A stretch of DNA of 64,000 nucleotides from Tetrahymena elliotti 4EA (lineage: Eukaryota > Ciliophora > Oligohymenophorea > Hymenostomatida > Tetrahymenidae). Both the position numbers and the translations under genes were made by a program. This document shows, one piece after another, positions 24,630 through 37,500 of the stretch (position 1 is its first letter; each line of letters opens with the position of its first letter). Location: the NCBI GenBank assembly GCA_000231825.2, contig JH720308.1, positions 882,110-946,109 on the forward strand, written 5' to 3'. A model generated the notes under the pieces. That model had not been told where the DNA came from. It saw only the letters and a program-made list of their open reading frames with translations, and searched no databases.

Positions 24630-25400
24630 TTACTAACCTCCAAAAACTAAAAAAAATAAATTTCTTAATACTTTTACTTATATAAATTTTTACTTAATTT
24701 TGTTAATTGTTATTAAAAGTAGAGTGCTTACAAAGTATCAATAATAATTACTTCCAGTCAGATTATGTATTATGAATTAATAAACATATAAATTTCAATA
24801 ATTAAGTAATTAAATGTATAGATATATTTGGTTAATATAATTAATATTCCTCAAATTATTATATTAATAATAATTAATGGTAAACAATCAATTTGATTTA
24901 TTTGTTAGTCAAGTATTGAAAAATAATTCATTTTGACCTCAAAAAATCTAATCAAAATATTAATTTGCTAACGATTAACAACCATAAAGATTAACTTATA
25001 ATTTAATTATACATTCTTTCATTTTTATATTTAATCACTCTTACTAATTAATTAGTCAGTATCTTTAACATCAAATTTATTCTTTAATTATTTTTCAGTT
25101 TAATTTTTATTCAATTAAATATTTTAATCAATTTTAAAGATCTTAAAAAATAATTGGTGATAAAAAATCTTTTAAAAATTTCTTCTCTAAAATTTCCTAA
25201 AAAAAATTACAAAATCAAAAATTTATTTTTTTTTGAAAAAATTAAATATTTCTAAGAGATTAAAAATATATGTAGCTTAAATTGACTGGTTTTTGAATGA
25301 TGATAGTTGAATATTTATTTATAATTTATTTAATAAACACTTAAAACATTTTATATATGATTGATGCTATTTAAGAAATAATTATATATATTTATATATT
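24630..25400. other. Spacer between two coiled-coil genes
   Basis: These 771 bp are AT-rich. They hold the promoter of the gene starting at 24629 and the 3' end of the gene stopping at 25401. No gene is seen. Confidence 0.6.
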
Positions 25401-28400
25401 TCAAAGGCACTTTGCATTGCATGCAAAACTTTCTCTACCAGAATCAGAGTTGATATTTTCCTGGTTACTATTGTTATCTTTATTATTTTGGCACCATTTT
25501 TCACAGAATCCTCTGTTATCTTTTTCTTCATTTTGGATATTCTATTTATTAGCATTTAATACAATTTCTGATTAGAATTTTCCTGGTTGCTTTATTATGT
25601 TAGAGTTTGGAGATTGCTAAAATGTTTAATAAAGACTACTTTTGATAGTTAATTCTTCTTAGTTATTTCCTTTTTACTTTTTTATCTACTTATTTTAATA
25701 TATTAGCTCAGCACATTCTTCACTTTTTACTTTTAGTTTCACCTCTAATTAGTTGCATTTTAATCTATACCATTTAATTTCTTCTTATGCAGAGTTAAAT
25801 TAAGGAGGGATTTGTAAAGAAATACCACTACTTTCTAAATTACTCAACTAAGTAATAAATGGAGTAGAATTGTCTACTTACTACTTGATTGAGTCAAGAT
25901 TTTATTATGTAAGTTACTAAATTCTTTATAGAAGAACAGGTCTTTCATTATATGCACCGATTAATTTATTATTTTCATTAATCATTAAATTTAATTTAGA
26001 TATTAAGTCTTTCTTTTAAATTTCATTTTCATCTTACTAATTTTTATTATTTTGCATCAAAACTGATATTTTTTACTCATATTAAGTGTTTTAATTTTAA
26101 AGTTCAGTTATTTTCTATTTAAGTTACTGGTTTTCATGACTCAATTCATCTCTTTCATTTTAAACCTCTTCTCTTATTAATTCTTAATTTCTTTAAAACT
26201 ATACCTTTATTTCTTACTCTGATAGCTCTGATCTAAATTTATTGAATGATTATTAGCTTCTATTAGACATTAAATCTTTTTTAGATGCAAAATTTTTCTC
26301 CATAAATTACTTTTATTATTCAGCTCTAAACTAATTCTATAGATTGAGGTAGCTCTTTTCTAATTTATTATATTTTTCAAGCCATCCTTTGGTTTAGTTA
26401 CAATTTGCTGCCATAGCCTGTTCCAATTTTTAACATGAAATTTTCATTGTAGAAAGGTGTTCTTCTAAATTTTTGTTTTTTTCTTACAATTTTTAACATT
26501 CGTTTTCAAGCTTTTTTTTCTCTTCTTCACTCTTTTCAATCAAAAGCTTAGTCTATGGAATTTCTTTTTAATTCTTAGTTTATAATAAATTTGATAGCTT
26601 TTAAAGTTCTGCTTTTTATGATTCAATAATTTATATGCTATTTTGATTATTTTTCACTAATATTTCTTATTCTCTGAGAGCTTTTTCATAATCGCTTCTC
26701 ACATTTTGCAAAGAGTTTAATTTGTTTGTCAAATCTAAAATTTTTTATTCTTGTTCTAAATCTTTGGATATCAACCTTTGAATTTCATTTTAAAACATAT
26801 TTTATCTTTGAGCTGCTTCAATCAAGTCTTTTTATTATTAATTTGGTTCATTTTTCTTTTATAAATTACTATCTTACTCTTAAAGTTATTTATTCAGATT
26901 TATTATTCTATCTATATTTTCTAAATTCTAAGTATTCAGATTTTATAAGTTCACCTCAAGTAAATGAATTCTTTCATTCAGTAAATTATTCCTTGTTTCC
27001 AAGTTTTTTATAAATTACTTTAAATTATCTCTTTCGCTCTAAAGCTTGAGGATATCAATTTTTTTCTCTTAGTTTTACTTCTCAGATTCTTTAAGACTAA
27101 TGTTGATTCTATCAAAATCTAATTACCCTTAGCTTTTTCTAACATCTGCATTCTAAGATTTCGGTCTTGAGTGCTTTTTATTTTCATCATCATTTTAGTT
27201 AATATTCATATTAGAATAGTAAATTTAGGAATTGCTTGATCTCTGTTTACTAGAAAAAATTTTGTTTACTTGTTCTTCATTTTGTCTAAACATTGACTCA
27301 TAAAATTCATTCATACTACTTTGAGGAACTTCTTATTTTTATTATTACTTTTGAGGGGTTAAGGTGGGACTCTAGTTTGTCGGAAAGTGCTCGCTTTCAT
27401 TAGTTAAGATTGATTATGGATTGAAATCTTAGTTAAAATTATTTGAGAATTTAGATAATTATTACACTTAGATTTTTTATTAATTTTAATCTTAATTGGA
27501 GGCATCCTTAACTTCCTCTTATGTTTGTTATTTTTAAAAGGTAAATTATTTTTAAAATGGTAAATAATTTAACTTTGTTTAACTATCATTTTAAACCACA
27601 AAATTACCCATTTAAGAATCCTTCGAATTAAAGGTATTTTCAAAAAAATTTGGTAGTTATTTTTATTCTTTAAAAGAATTATTTTTATCAAAGCTGTTTG
27701 AATTAGATACACTTTAATAATAGTTTTGTCCATTATTATCTTCTGTACTTTTAAATTTATTAATTTAAAGCTTTGATTTACTATCTGAATTATTCTTTTA
27801 ACTGTATTAGTTTAGTAAATTAGTTAAAGTATTTGAATTGCTGGAAATATTGTTTAGATTACTGTTTTAGTTGCTAAAATTTAAAGAATAACTAGTTATT
27901 TAGTTTTATTTAATAGGTTCAGAAGATTGAACTTTAGGAATTCTTACATTCTCATTTTAAAAGATTTGTTTATTATTAGATTTATCTTTACCTGATAAAT
28001 CTAAGTTAATCTAAATTTTATCAATATATTTTGTTGGTATTTTATTTTGTAATGGTGAAAACGTTTTATGATCTACTTAAGATTTTTCTTATTCATTTAA
28101 AATAATTGATTATTTAGGTTATTATAAAGGGCCTGGAGAAAAATAACTTAAATGTGTACTGTTTAGCTTTGATTTACTGATACTTCCTTGATTTTCATTT
28201 ACAAAAGATTAATTCGTTTTAATCTCTGTAGATATATTTTTAGAATAAGGTGATTCATATGAATAAGTATTGAGGTTTTTAGAGAAGTCTTAGCTTTAGC
28301 TATACATCCTATGACTTAATTGTTAGTTAAAATTATCTTCTCTGACAGAGGTACCAAAAGTACCTGTATCAAAACAGCTATTTTTATCAGTTGGTGAACC

Positions 28401-28838
28401 AGAATCTTCAATTTTATTATTATTTTAAGGTAAATCATTCCTATTCATACTTTTATTATCTTTTAAAATTTATTTTTATTTATATTACTGCGTCTATGAT
28501 TATGCAAACTAACCTAATTTATTTTATGGTTCTGATTGCTTTCTTTAGATATTATTATTCATTTCATTAACTTAAGAAGAGTGATTAGAAAGGTTCAAAT
28601 ATGTTATTGGAATGCCAACTATACTAGTCCCTTCCACAAATGGTGATGTATTAATAATGCTATTTTAGTCAATATTGCTTCTATTTTATGACTTTTATGA
28701 AAGTCCTCTTAGCTTTTGAAAGGGAGAATCATCAAGAATATTATTGTTTGCTGAAATAGGATTCATTTCTATAGAATCTTATGAATACATATAAGAATCG
28801 TAGGGACTGGAAAGAGTAGAACTGCGCTAGTTTTTCAT
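25401..28838 (-). CDS. Long coiled-coil protein with C-terminal Cys-x3-Cys pairs
   Basis: A single exon runs 3438 nt from ATG 28838 to TGA 25401-25403, giving 1145 residues. Residues 1 to about 580 are disordered and Asn/Ser/Gln-rich (many NN, NQ, SN words). From about 585 to 980 the sequence is a long, charged, heptad-like coiled coil (LKLQSERDNLKQFI; LLNERIHLLEVNLQNL; EKKKLENECQKLQEK). A shorter helical part follows, then a terminal segment with two Cys-x3-Cys pairs: CEKWC at 25491-25505 and CNAKC at 25407-25421, four residues from the end. The cysteines could bind a metal or be lipid-modified, but that is inference. The family is not recognised. A basal-body or cytoskeletal scaffold role would fit the architecture but is unproven. 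Confidence 0.75.
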
Positions 28839-30777
28839 TTTTTTATTGAAGCTATTAGATATTTAATTAACTCTATCTATTATTTTTAATTCTACTTAAA
28901 TTAATTTCTACTAATTAATAAATAAATTAGCTAACGCTTAATCAAAAAGTGTTATGAGTCAAACAAATAGCTTTAACATTTTCTAAAAATTAATTAAAAA
29001 ATAAAAATAAAAAATATCAATCATTAATAATTTTTATTTATTTTTTGGGATAACTACCTATTGAAAAGAAAAATATTGCTGGATTTGATTTATCACACAT
29101 TCATCTTATTCCTTTTTGGCCATATATTATGCATATCTCTTAATTTTATTACAACTATGAAATACTATTATTATTTAACTTGTTTTCTTTGATATTTAAC
29201 AGATCTATTAATTTTATAATTTAACAAAGAAATTCTTACTTTTTATTCTTTCATATTTGACATTAATAATTTTGATAGCTTTAATAGTAAATTTGTTTAA
29301 AAGCCAAAAATAAAATGGATAACTGTTTGCTTTTACATTACATCTTTGTGATTAAATTATGATAGAACTATTTATTGATATAATACTTAAATAATTAAAT
29401 CTTAATAGAAATCAAATCAAATTTTTATTTTTTCAATTGGCCAATTTCAAAGAATTTCAAAATAAGTATTTTTCTCTTATTTAAATAAAAATATTTTAAA
29501 ATAAATTTAGTGAAATAAAAAATGTAAGTTAGAGTGATTTTGAACTTTTGAATTTAGTTAAAAATTAGGATATTAATCAGTCAACCATTTTCAAAATTTT
29601 ACTGTCTAAAAAGTATTCTTTTTAATCATCTTTAAATTTAAATTCGAATTTTCAAGTGTAAAATTAAAATTTCTAACCTGAAAATAATTCGCAAAATAAC
29701 TAATCATAATTTAAGTCATTATTCTATTATTTTTTCAACTGAAACCACTTTAGAATATTTTCATAATAGTTTAAGTGAAAGTTGGTTTATTTTATTTATT
29801 AATTTAAAATAGAATTATTGTTAAGTATAGATTTAAGCATTTCAAGGATTTTAGAACACAAAAAAATTTTCAAAAACAATTAAACCGCAAATTTAGTGGA
29901 GCAATAAAATATCTTGTTTGATAAGAATTTTAGAGCAATAAATTTAATGATAGGCTAACAAATTCTGTCTTTTGATTTTAAGGAATTTAAATTTTTAAAA
30001 ATGAATATTCAAAAATTTTTTAATTAGTAATCTGATTAATTTCTTTTTTGTACTTTAATATTTTCGGTGTGTTTTTTTTTTTGAGATTATGAAAAATATA
30101 GCTTAAGATTAAGTTTATGCTTAACGAAAATACCTAAAATTTTATATTTTAATTCTACTTAAAAAATTATTAACTGAATTATAATAAAAATCTAGGATAA
30201 ATTAAATTTATTTACAAAAATATTTGGCTTCCTCATCATTTATTTTAAGGACAAATCAGAGTAAGAAGTGTGTATTTTAGATTTCAGCTGGCCAAAGTAA
30301 AAAATATGTATTGGGCATATCTTATAATTGCAGAAAAACTTTTAAATTTCAAATATTTTTTGATAAAGTTGAATCTAAATAGCACTTAATGTATTAATTG
30401 GCATTATTAATGGATATAAGGAAAGACTTTAATTTTTTAATTTGAAAGTATTTGAAAATTGAATTAAATTATCAATGTGAAATCAAAAATTTTACACAGA
30501 TTATTAATAAATAGATATACAAAAGCACATAAATTAATAAATAATTAAAAGAAAGAAAAAATAAAAAATCCCAAATTAAGATTTCTTTAATAGATATATA
30601 GATACTTAGATAAAAATTATTATCACCTTCTAGTTTTTTATTTGAATATTATTCATCACACAAAGAATAAAACTCTCTAAACACATCAAAAAACAATCAA
30701 ACAACTAAAACCCCTTTTCTCTTTCAATAAACATTTTATTCTCCCATAATCAAATAAACCTCCTACAGATTTAATAA
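28839..30777. other. Divergent intergenic region, 1.9 kb
   Basis: This lies between the coiled-coil gene (minus) and the cyclin gene (plus) and should contain both promoters. It is extremely AT-rich. I read both strands and found no frame with convincing composition, no tRNA and no repeat array. The unusual length for this window makes an overlooked small or RNA gene possible. Confidence 0.45.
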
Positions 30778-33700
30778 ATGATGTCGACTTTTTAAAAATA
30801 GAACTCCTCCCAATATAATGCTCAGGTAAAATTCTTTTTTTAATTCAAGATATTTAAGATTATTTTGTTTTTTATCAAGATCCACATTACCTTAAAAACA
30901 TGATACAAAAAAAAGTTTGTGGTCAAAATCTTTCTATTTAGTTTTTCAATCTTCCTCAACATTTTATTAATATATTTTTTATTTAACTCATTACTAGGCA
31001 AACAACAACAATAGTAATTTAGTAGTTGAAGACTACAATTTCTACAACGATTTCACTTAAGATGCTTGTATTGGAATTAACTCATAGAATGAATTCAATA
31101 ATGCACACAATTTATAAAATCCTCTAAGCCATAGATAAAAACCTGCTTCTTCTATGTCAATGATAGATGAAAATTCTAATACTATTCCATTTTTTTAAAA
31201 GAGACATTCTATGAAGAGCACCTATTCTAATCAAAATGACTTAATTTTCTAAAACAAAATGAATTATTCTTAAAGAATTCCTTTCGATGAGGTTGTTTCA
31301 TTGCAACCCTAGTAAATTATTTACTCATAAAAGTAAGTAGCTAATGAAGAGTAGCAAAATATGAAGTAAAGTGTTAAATTCCCCAATTAAATTTGCTAAA
31401 ATTAATAACACAGTAGCGTCTTAAACCATTACTCAAACAGTCTATCTCCTATTGATATGACAATGCAATAAATGAGCACATAAAGTAGTTCTCCTGATTT
31501 CGATTTAGCAATTGCCAAAAATGCATCTTTATCATAAAATGCTAATATTAGCAATAAGTCAGGTTCTTTTGTTGGGTCTGGATCAGTCAGCGGTATGTGT
31601 AGCTTTAACTAAATGAGTAATAACTAATAAAAAAGTATAAATTAATCATCACTATAATAAGCAGTTGCAAAAGACTATAAGAATTACTCTTAAAGTGGAA
31701 ATAGTTTATAAGAGCTAAGTTCAGTTAGCACCAGAGTAAACAGTATTGGTACAAATGGAAGCTCTGGATTAAACAAAAACAAATCTAACTACACATTTTA
31801 AGAAGAGCAAGACGAAAATTCATAAGCATGCAGTAATATTTTAATAGACTAAATGGATTGCCAAGAAGTAGAAGACTTCAGTCTTTACATCCAAGAATAT
31901 GAGAAATAATAAGGTAATTCTAACTAAGAACAACAGAGAAAGCAAACCCTTTTATAAGAAGATATTTATTAAGAACAACTTTTTGGTGATAACCCTCAAT
32001 ACGTTCCTAAGTACGGATACTAAATAATCCAAAATCTCTTTAAACAATAGGTAATTAGCTATTTTATATTCATTAAAATAAAAAGAATTTTTTTATTTCT
32101 TTCTTCAAACAAAGAAGTCTTAAAAAAACTCTGAACAAAAAAATTTTAATTCTATCATAAAATTCTGAAAAAAAGAAAATTTATTTGAGCTAATTCATTA
32201 TCAATCATAAAGATGATTCTTCTTCCTTTAGGAGTTTTTATGCAAATAGAAAATAAATATGTTATAGATAAATTATTATTTTTATCCGCTATTTTTTTTT
32301 TAAATTATTTAATTAAAACCCATAGAAATAATTAATTTTCAACAAATTTTTTTCTTAACACATTCAATCAAGATAAAACATAAAAACCCAATATTAGCTA
32401 GCTAATTAAAGTCTGAAACTAAAATTTTATAAAAGATCTTTAAGCTACTTTTAATTTTTTTATCTTTACTTAAAGTTAACTAAATGTCATGATAAAATTT
32501 ACAAACAGTCTCAATCATTAATTTTCCAAATTAAAACTAAAATTTGAATTTTATGAAATTTTGCGCTAAATTTTACTTTAAATTTGTCTCACATTTTTTA
32601 ATCATTTCATTTATCAAAAATATATAGAGAAATTATAAAATTACTGTGATCACTGATCCCAGAGAATTGATTCTTAGAGAAAATCTTATTGATTTAATGT
32701 CTCGTTTACACTCTCATCTTAAGTTGCAAGAAGAAACTCTTTATCTCTCAGTTAATATTTTTGCCAGATATTTAGATGTTAGCTAAAGATAAAACTTCTA
32801 AAATGCTAAAATTATTGTTTTAGTTGCTACCTGTCTCTTCATAGCTGCCAAATACCAAGAAATATATCCTCCTCCTCTTCGTGATTTCTAAGCTGTCCTT
32901 AAAATGCATAAAATATATACTAATGCTTCTGATATATGCGAATTAGAAGGAAGTATTCTTAACAAATTAAACTTTTCTCTCTTTGGTCCTACCCGCTTAT
33001 AATTCTTAGAAGCTTATTTCTCATAAATTACTCTTGACCCTTCTTAAGTTAGCTTCTGCTATTACCTTCTTGAATTAACCAACTTAAACCACTCCTTCTA
33101 TAAATATGATCACAGTGAAATTGCTGCTGCCTGCATTCTCTTAAGTGAAAAATTCAAAAATATCTCTGGAAAATATTTTTGGAGTGAAAAATTAGAAATA
33201 ATTACCAACTATAAATAATAAGATGTTTATGACTGTGTTGAAGAGCTCTATTAATACCTTGTTAATGTTGGCCACAACAGAAAAAAACTTTTTATATACT
33301 CAAAATACTCTGAATAAAAATATAAATCTGTTGCTTTGATAGATTATGACCTCACTCATAATGTTAACAACTAATCAAGCTAAGAAAGCTCTTAAGATGG
33401 ATTTTATATTGGAGCATCTAATAATCTTAAAACAGAAACAAGCTACTCATAATAATCTAAAAGCTATCCAAATAAGCAAATGACTCAATCTTAACAATTA
33501 AGTTAATCTTGCAACTAAGGTAATGCTTGCTACAACAATAGTATGAGCCAATCTACATATAACATGTCTTACTCTTAAAATAGTTAAAATTATGACTCCT
33601 AGATTATGTAAGAGTAATAATATTATTCCTAATAAATTCCCTAATAAAATAATTAAGCTGCATACTCTAAGTCAAAATCTGAATGCTATGCTGAAGAATA

Positions 33701-33791
33701 TAATGAAAACTCTATTAATTTCAACTCTCAAGTAAGATAAAATTAACAAAATTTCAAATATGACATGACAAAATACTCAAAAATTTATTGA
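30778..33791 (+). CDS. Cyclin (A/B-type cyclin box)
   Basis: Three exons (30778-30825, 30998-32050, 32628-33791) join in phase to 2265 nt, or 754 residues, with stop TGA 33789-33791. Two ATGs lie in tandem at 30778 and 30781. The N-terminal 350 residues are Ser/Asn/Gln-rich and end with NPQYVPKYGY, the typical approach to a B-type cyclin box. Exon 3 opens with the cyclin N-fold (LRENLIDLMSRLHSHLKL; LYLSVNIFARYLDV; VATCLFIAAKYQEIYPP) and continues into the C-fold (FLEAYFSQITLDPSQ; YYLLELTNL; SEIAAACILLSEKF). It would activate a cyclin-dependent kinase. A poly-Gln/Ser tail follows. I see no clear destruction box of the form RxxLxxxxN. Intron 2 is 577 nt, the longest I resolved in the window. 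Confidence 0.88.
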
Positions 33792-34522
33792 AACAACCAA
33801 CACTAATAACAATAAAAAAATAGTAATAATAAAATATTTCTCACATAAATAAATACAAACTCCCTCACTTAAATAATCAACCAACCATTTAATTAACTAA
33901 TAATTATGATTTCAATAAGGTCTCTTATAAAAATGTAAATTAGATAAAATTATTTTCAAAGCTAAAAGATTCATATATTTTTATTAAACCTTTGGCTTGA
34001 AAATAAGAAATATAGTATATTTATATTAGATCTAACTATTATTAAAAGTTTATCATTTTGTTTAAAGATTATAAAATTAATGTAATATATATAAGAGTAT
34101 AATTTATTAATAAAATTATATTTAATTTATTGATTAAAAATCAATAAATCAACCATTCAAACTTTCATTCATTTTCTCATTATTAACTTTTTCTTTTACA
34201 AAAAATTTCCAATATCAAAAATTTTGTAATTTAATTGGTAAGTTTTATAATAATTTACTCATTTAAACTTAAAATCATCAAATTTGGATTATTTATTTAA
34301 AATATCTTTAGATATTCTTTTAAATTAGAGTATAAATACTGTAAAAATTCAAATTACATTTTTGATAATGATTCAGCAAAGTGCAAATTAAAAACTCTAA
34401 AAATTTGTAAATAAATTTCTTAATAAATGTTAAATTAATTTTAAAGGATTATATACAATAAATTTGCTTAATTTAATATGATAAGTTGTAAAAAGTTATT
34501 TTAATTATTTTTAAATATTATA
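33792..34522. other. Spacer between convergent genes
   Basis: This is the 3' region shared by the cyclin gene and the giant pseudokinase gene. It is AT-rich and no feature is seen. Confidence 0.6.
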
Positions 34523-37500
34523 TCATAATTTGTTGATTTTATCTTTTAATTTTAAAGTAAATTCATTCTTTGCACCTAATTAAACAGTGGCTAATGCATA
34601 ACAGCGATTGTACAGTTCAAGGCAATATTCTTGGAAAAGGTTCTCTTCCAATATGATTGCTAGTTACAAAATATTATCTATGTTTTTTATTCCATTTTCT
34701 GGAGTGTTATCTGTTACTATTTTTTAAATCATTATATTTGCCTCTTCGTCATTATTCATTTTTAAGAAATTAACTATTCTGAATTTTTAAATATCATATT
34801 CAAGATCTTTGGTATTTTGAACATTCATAGAAGCTGTAGAAGAAGATGATGATGTATTACTTTTAAGCTACTATTGTTAGGTTTCTTTGATTTCACTTAA
34901 TTGACCTGATTTTCTCATTCTTTTTTCTCTTGAAGAACTTGTTCCCATTTTTTATGAAGAAGATGTTCTGATTCCTTCACTACTCTATTTATTTTACTGT
35001 TTAGTTTATAAATTATTTAGGGCTTCTTAATAATAAAAATCAGCTTCATTATATTTCAAAAACTAGTGACAGTATTAGTTAGCTACGTCTAGTTAAATCT
35101 TAGCTTTTTCTAGAGAACTTAGTTTTTATTAATTTTCTTCTAGAAAAACGAGCTTTTCTCTAAGTTCTGACATCTAAATATCTTCGATAATTGCTAATTA
35201 GTGTTATGTTCTCTCTTTGAGCTTCATAATTACATATTCTTCTCTCTCAAACAAATCATCAAAATCTTAATCTCCTTCAGTAGTTTACATGGTAGCAGAG
35301 CTTTCTTTCATAATATTGTTTGTAGCTGAGGACTTCATGGCATCTTTTTAGTTTAATATTATTGATTATACAATTTCAAGAGCATCTTTATAATACTATT
35401 CAGCAGAGATTTCAGAATCTTCAGCAAAGAAATCCCCCAACAATATTAATACTTTTGCTTTATCTAAAGGATACTATTCAGTACACATCAAAGCAATATC
35501 AAAATCTTAACTGCTATCAACTTTATGATTAAGTATCCACTTAAGTTTACCACTTAGTAAATGATCATAAGCCATTTAAACTTCATCATGAATAAAGAGC
35601 GTGTGTATGTTATTAAAATAAACTTCATTGTAATGTAGAGAATCTTCAAGTTCATTATTATAATATAGACTCTACCATATTTAATTTACAGTACGAAGAA
35701 TTTCACTATCAGAGACTTTGTTGTTTTGCTATTTCATAATTTCTAAATTATTAATAAACTAATTTGAAGCTTTTTCCCACTAGAATGTATATTTATACAT
35801 TTTTGCAATATCTTATGCTGATTAGATTCTATCATGGATTTATTTAGCAATCTTTTTGATACTTGGTGGGTTCAATTTTTAATTATTTATTGATTTCCCT
35901 TCATTCCAATATACTTCTAATTCATAGTCAGGTGCATTGTTTCTTTGCATAAAATATTTATTATTACTTGTATTCCATGCATTGCATATTAAATTGCTAT
36001 TTTTTTATATTTCTTCCAAATTGTCATCATCACTCTCTTCTTCTTCGCTATCCTTTTGCTTTTTTTAAGGTGCATTAACAGCCATAAGTTTTTCATTTTT
36101 AAATTCATCAGGATTAAGTTTAACTCCTGGTTTTACATCTAATAGATTCTCTTCTTCTTTAAGGGACTAGCGAGGAGAGCAAGGTGGAGCAGGAGATTAT
36201 TGTTTTTCTTTTTATGATATCTTTTAATTAGCTTGAAAATTCTTTTTTAAGTAATCATGTAAATCTTTTTGAATAGTTTTCATATTTAATAATCTTTATT
36301 TAGGGTCAGATTCAAGAAGATAATTAATAATAATTCCAGAGAGTTACATGCTGTTTTTACACATTTCTATACGATTTTAAATGAAGTTGTGTGTTCTGTT
36401 ATTAGAAATTAAGTGATACTTAAAGCAAAGTAAGGTAACTCCTAAAGCATACAAATCAGCAGCAAATATATTGAAAACCTATCCATTTTCTTTAATTCCT
36501 TCTATATCTGCAATTTCTGGTGGCTAGTAAATTTTAGAATAATAAATATTATACTTTTTTTCTTGATTTTATTCTTCATAAACCTATGCCTTTGTAAGAT
36601 TAAAAAATTTATAAGAATTTGATGTAGGACAAAATGCAACATGTTCTATTTGAATATTTCCTAAACAGATATTTTTGGCTCTGAAACCCAATACACATTC
36701 AATCAGTGAAGTAAATATGAAAATAAGCTCATTTTCTTCATAAATTTTCCTATCTTTAAAGCGATTTAATAAAATTTACTCAATAGGATAGAAATCTTCA
36801 ACTTCTAAAAAGAAGTTGTACTCAAAATGGCGATACTCATAAACCAAAGGACTATCCATCAACAAAAGAGTAGGATTTAAGAAAATATTCAAAGACGTTG
36901 AAACTTCAGCCTTACTTCCATAATGGTAGTTCTTTTTGGAAACATTGCTTTCAGTCAAGCTTGAAGAGTTTTTTTATGTATTCATTTATAAATTTAAAAA
37001 CCTATTTTCTTCTATTTAGGCATTATATTAAAAGTGTTACATAAGATGCCACTCTTTAACTATTTATGGATCACAATATTAGTCAATTAGATATTACATC
37101 ATAGCACAAGGTCTCATCATTTCTTAATCATATCCTCTGAAAGATCTAATCTTTGGAGCTGAATCAAGTAGGTAGCTTTCTCTTCCAAAGGCTAATTCTC
37201 CATGCCTAGGATCGGTTTTAATTTCCTCAATAAAATCAATATTCTTAGGTAGTCTACATTTAATATCAAAAATAATACCATTTTCAATCAATTTTTCAAT
37301 ATCTTGCTTTATGATATGAGGACGTCTATTTATTTTTCTAAGTCTTCTCTTATTTTATTGAATTCTTAAGTCAAGTAACTCTTCAGGGGTCAAACTGTTT
37401 AACTTGTTTCTTTCTATCTCATCTAACTCTGAGTTTGTTAATTCCCCCTTTTTCCTAATTTATTTTAGAGACTCATACGATGAATGAGAATTTTTAGTTT

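Noticed and set aside
26726..27013. Standard-code plus-strand frame of 95 codons
   Set aside because: It lies antisense within the uninterrupted 1145-residue coiled-coil gene.
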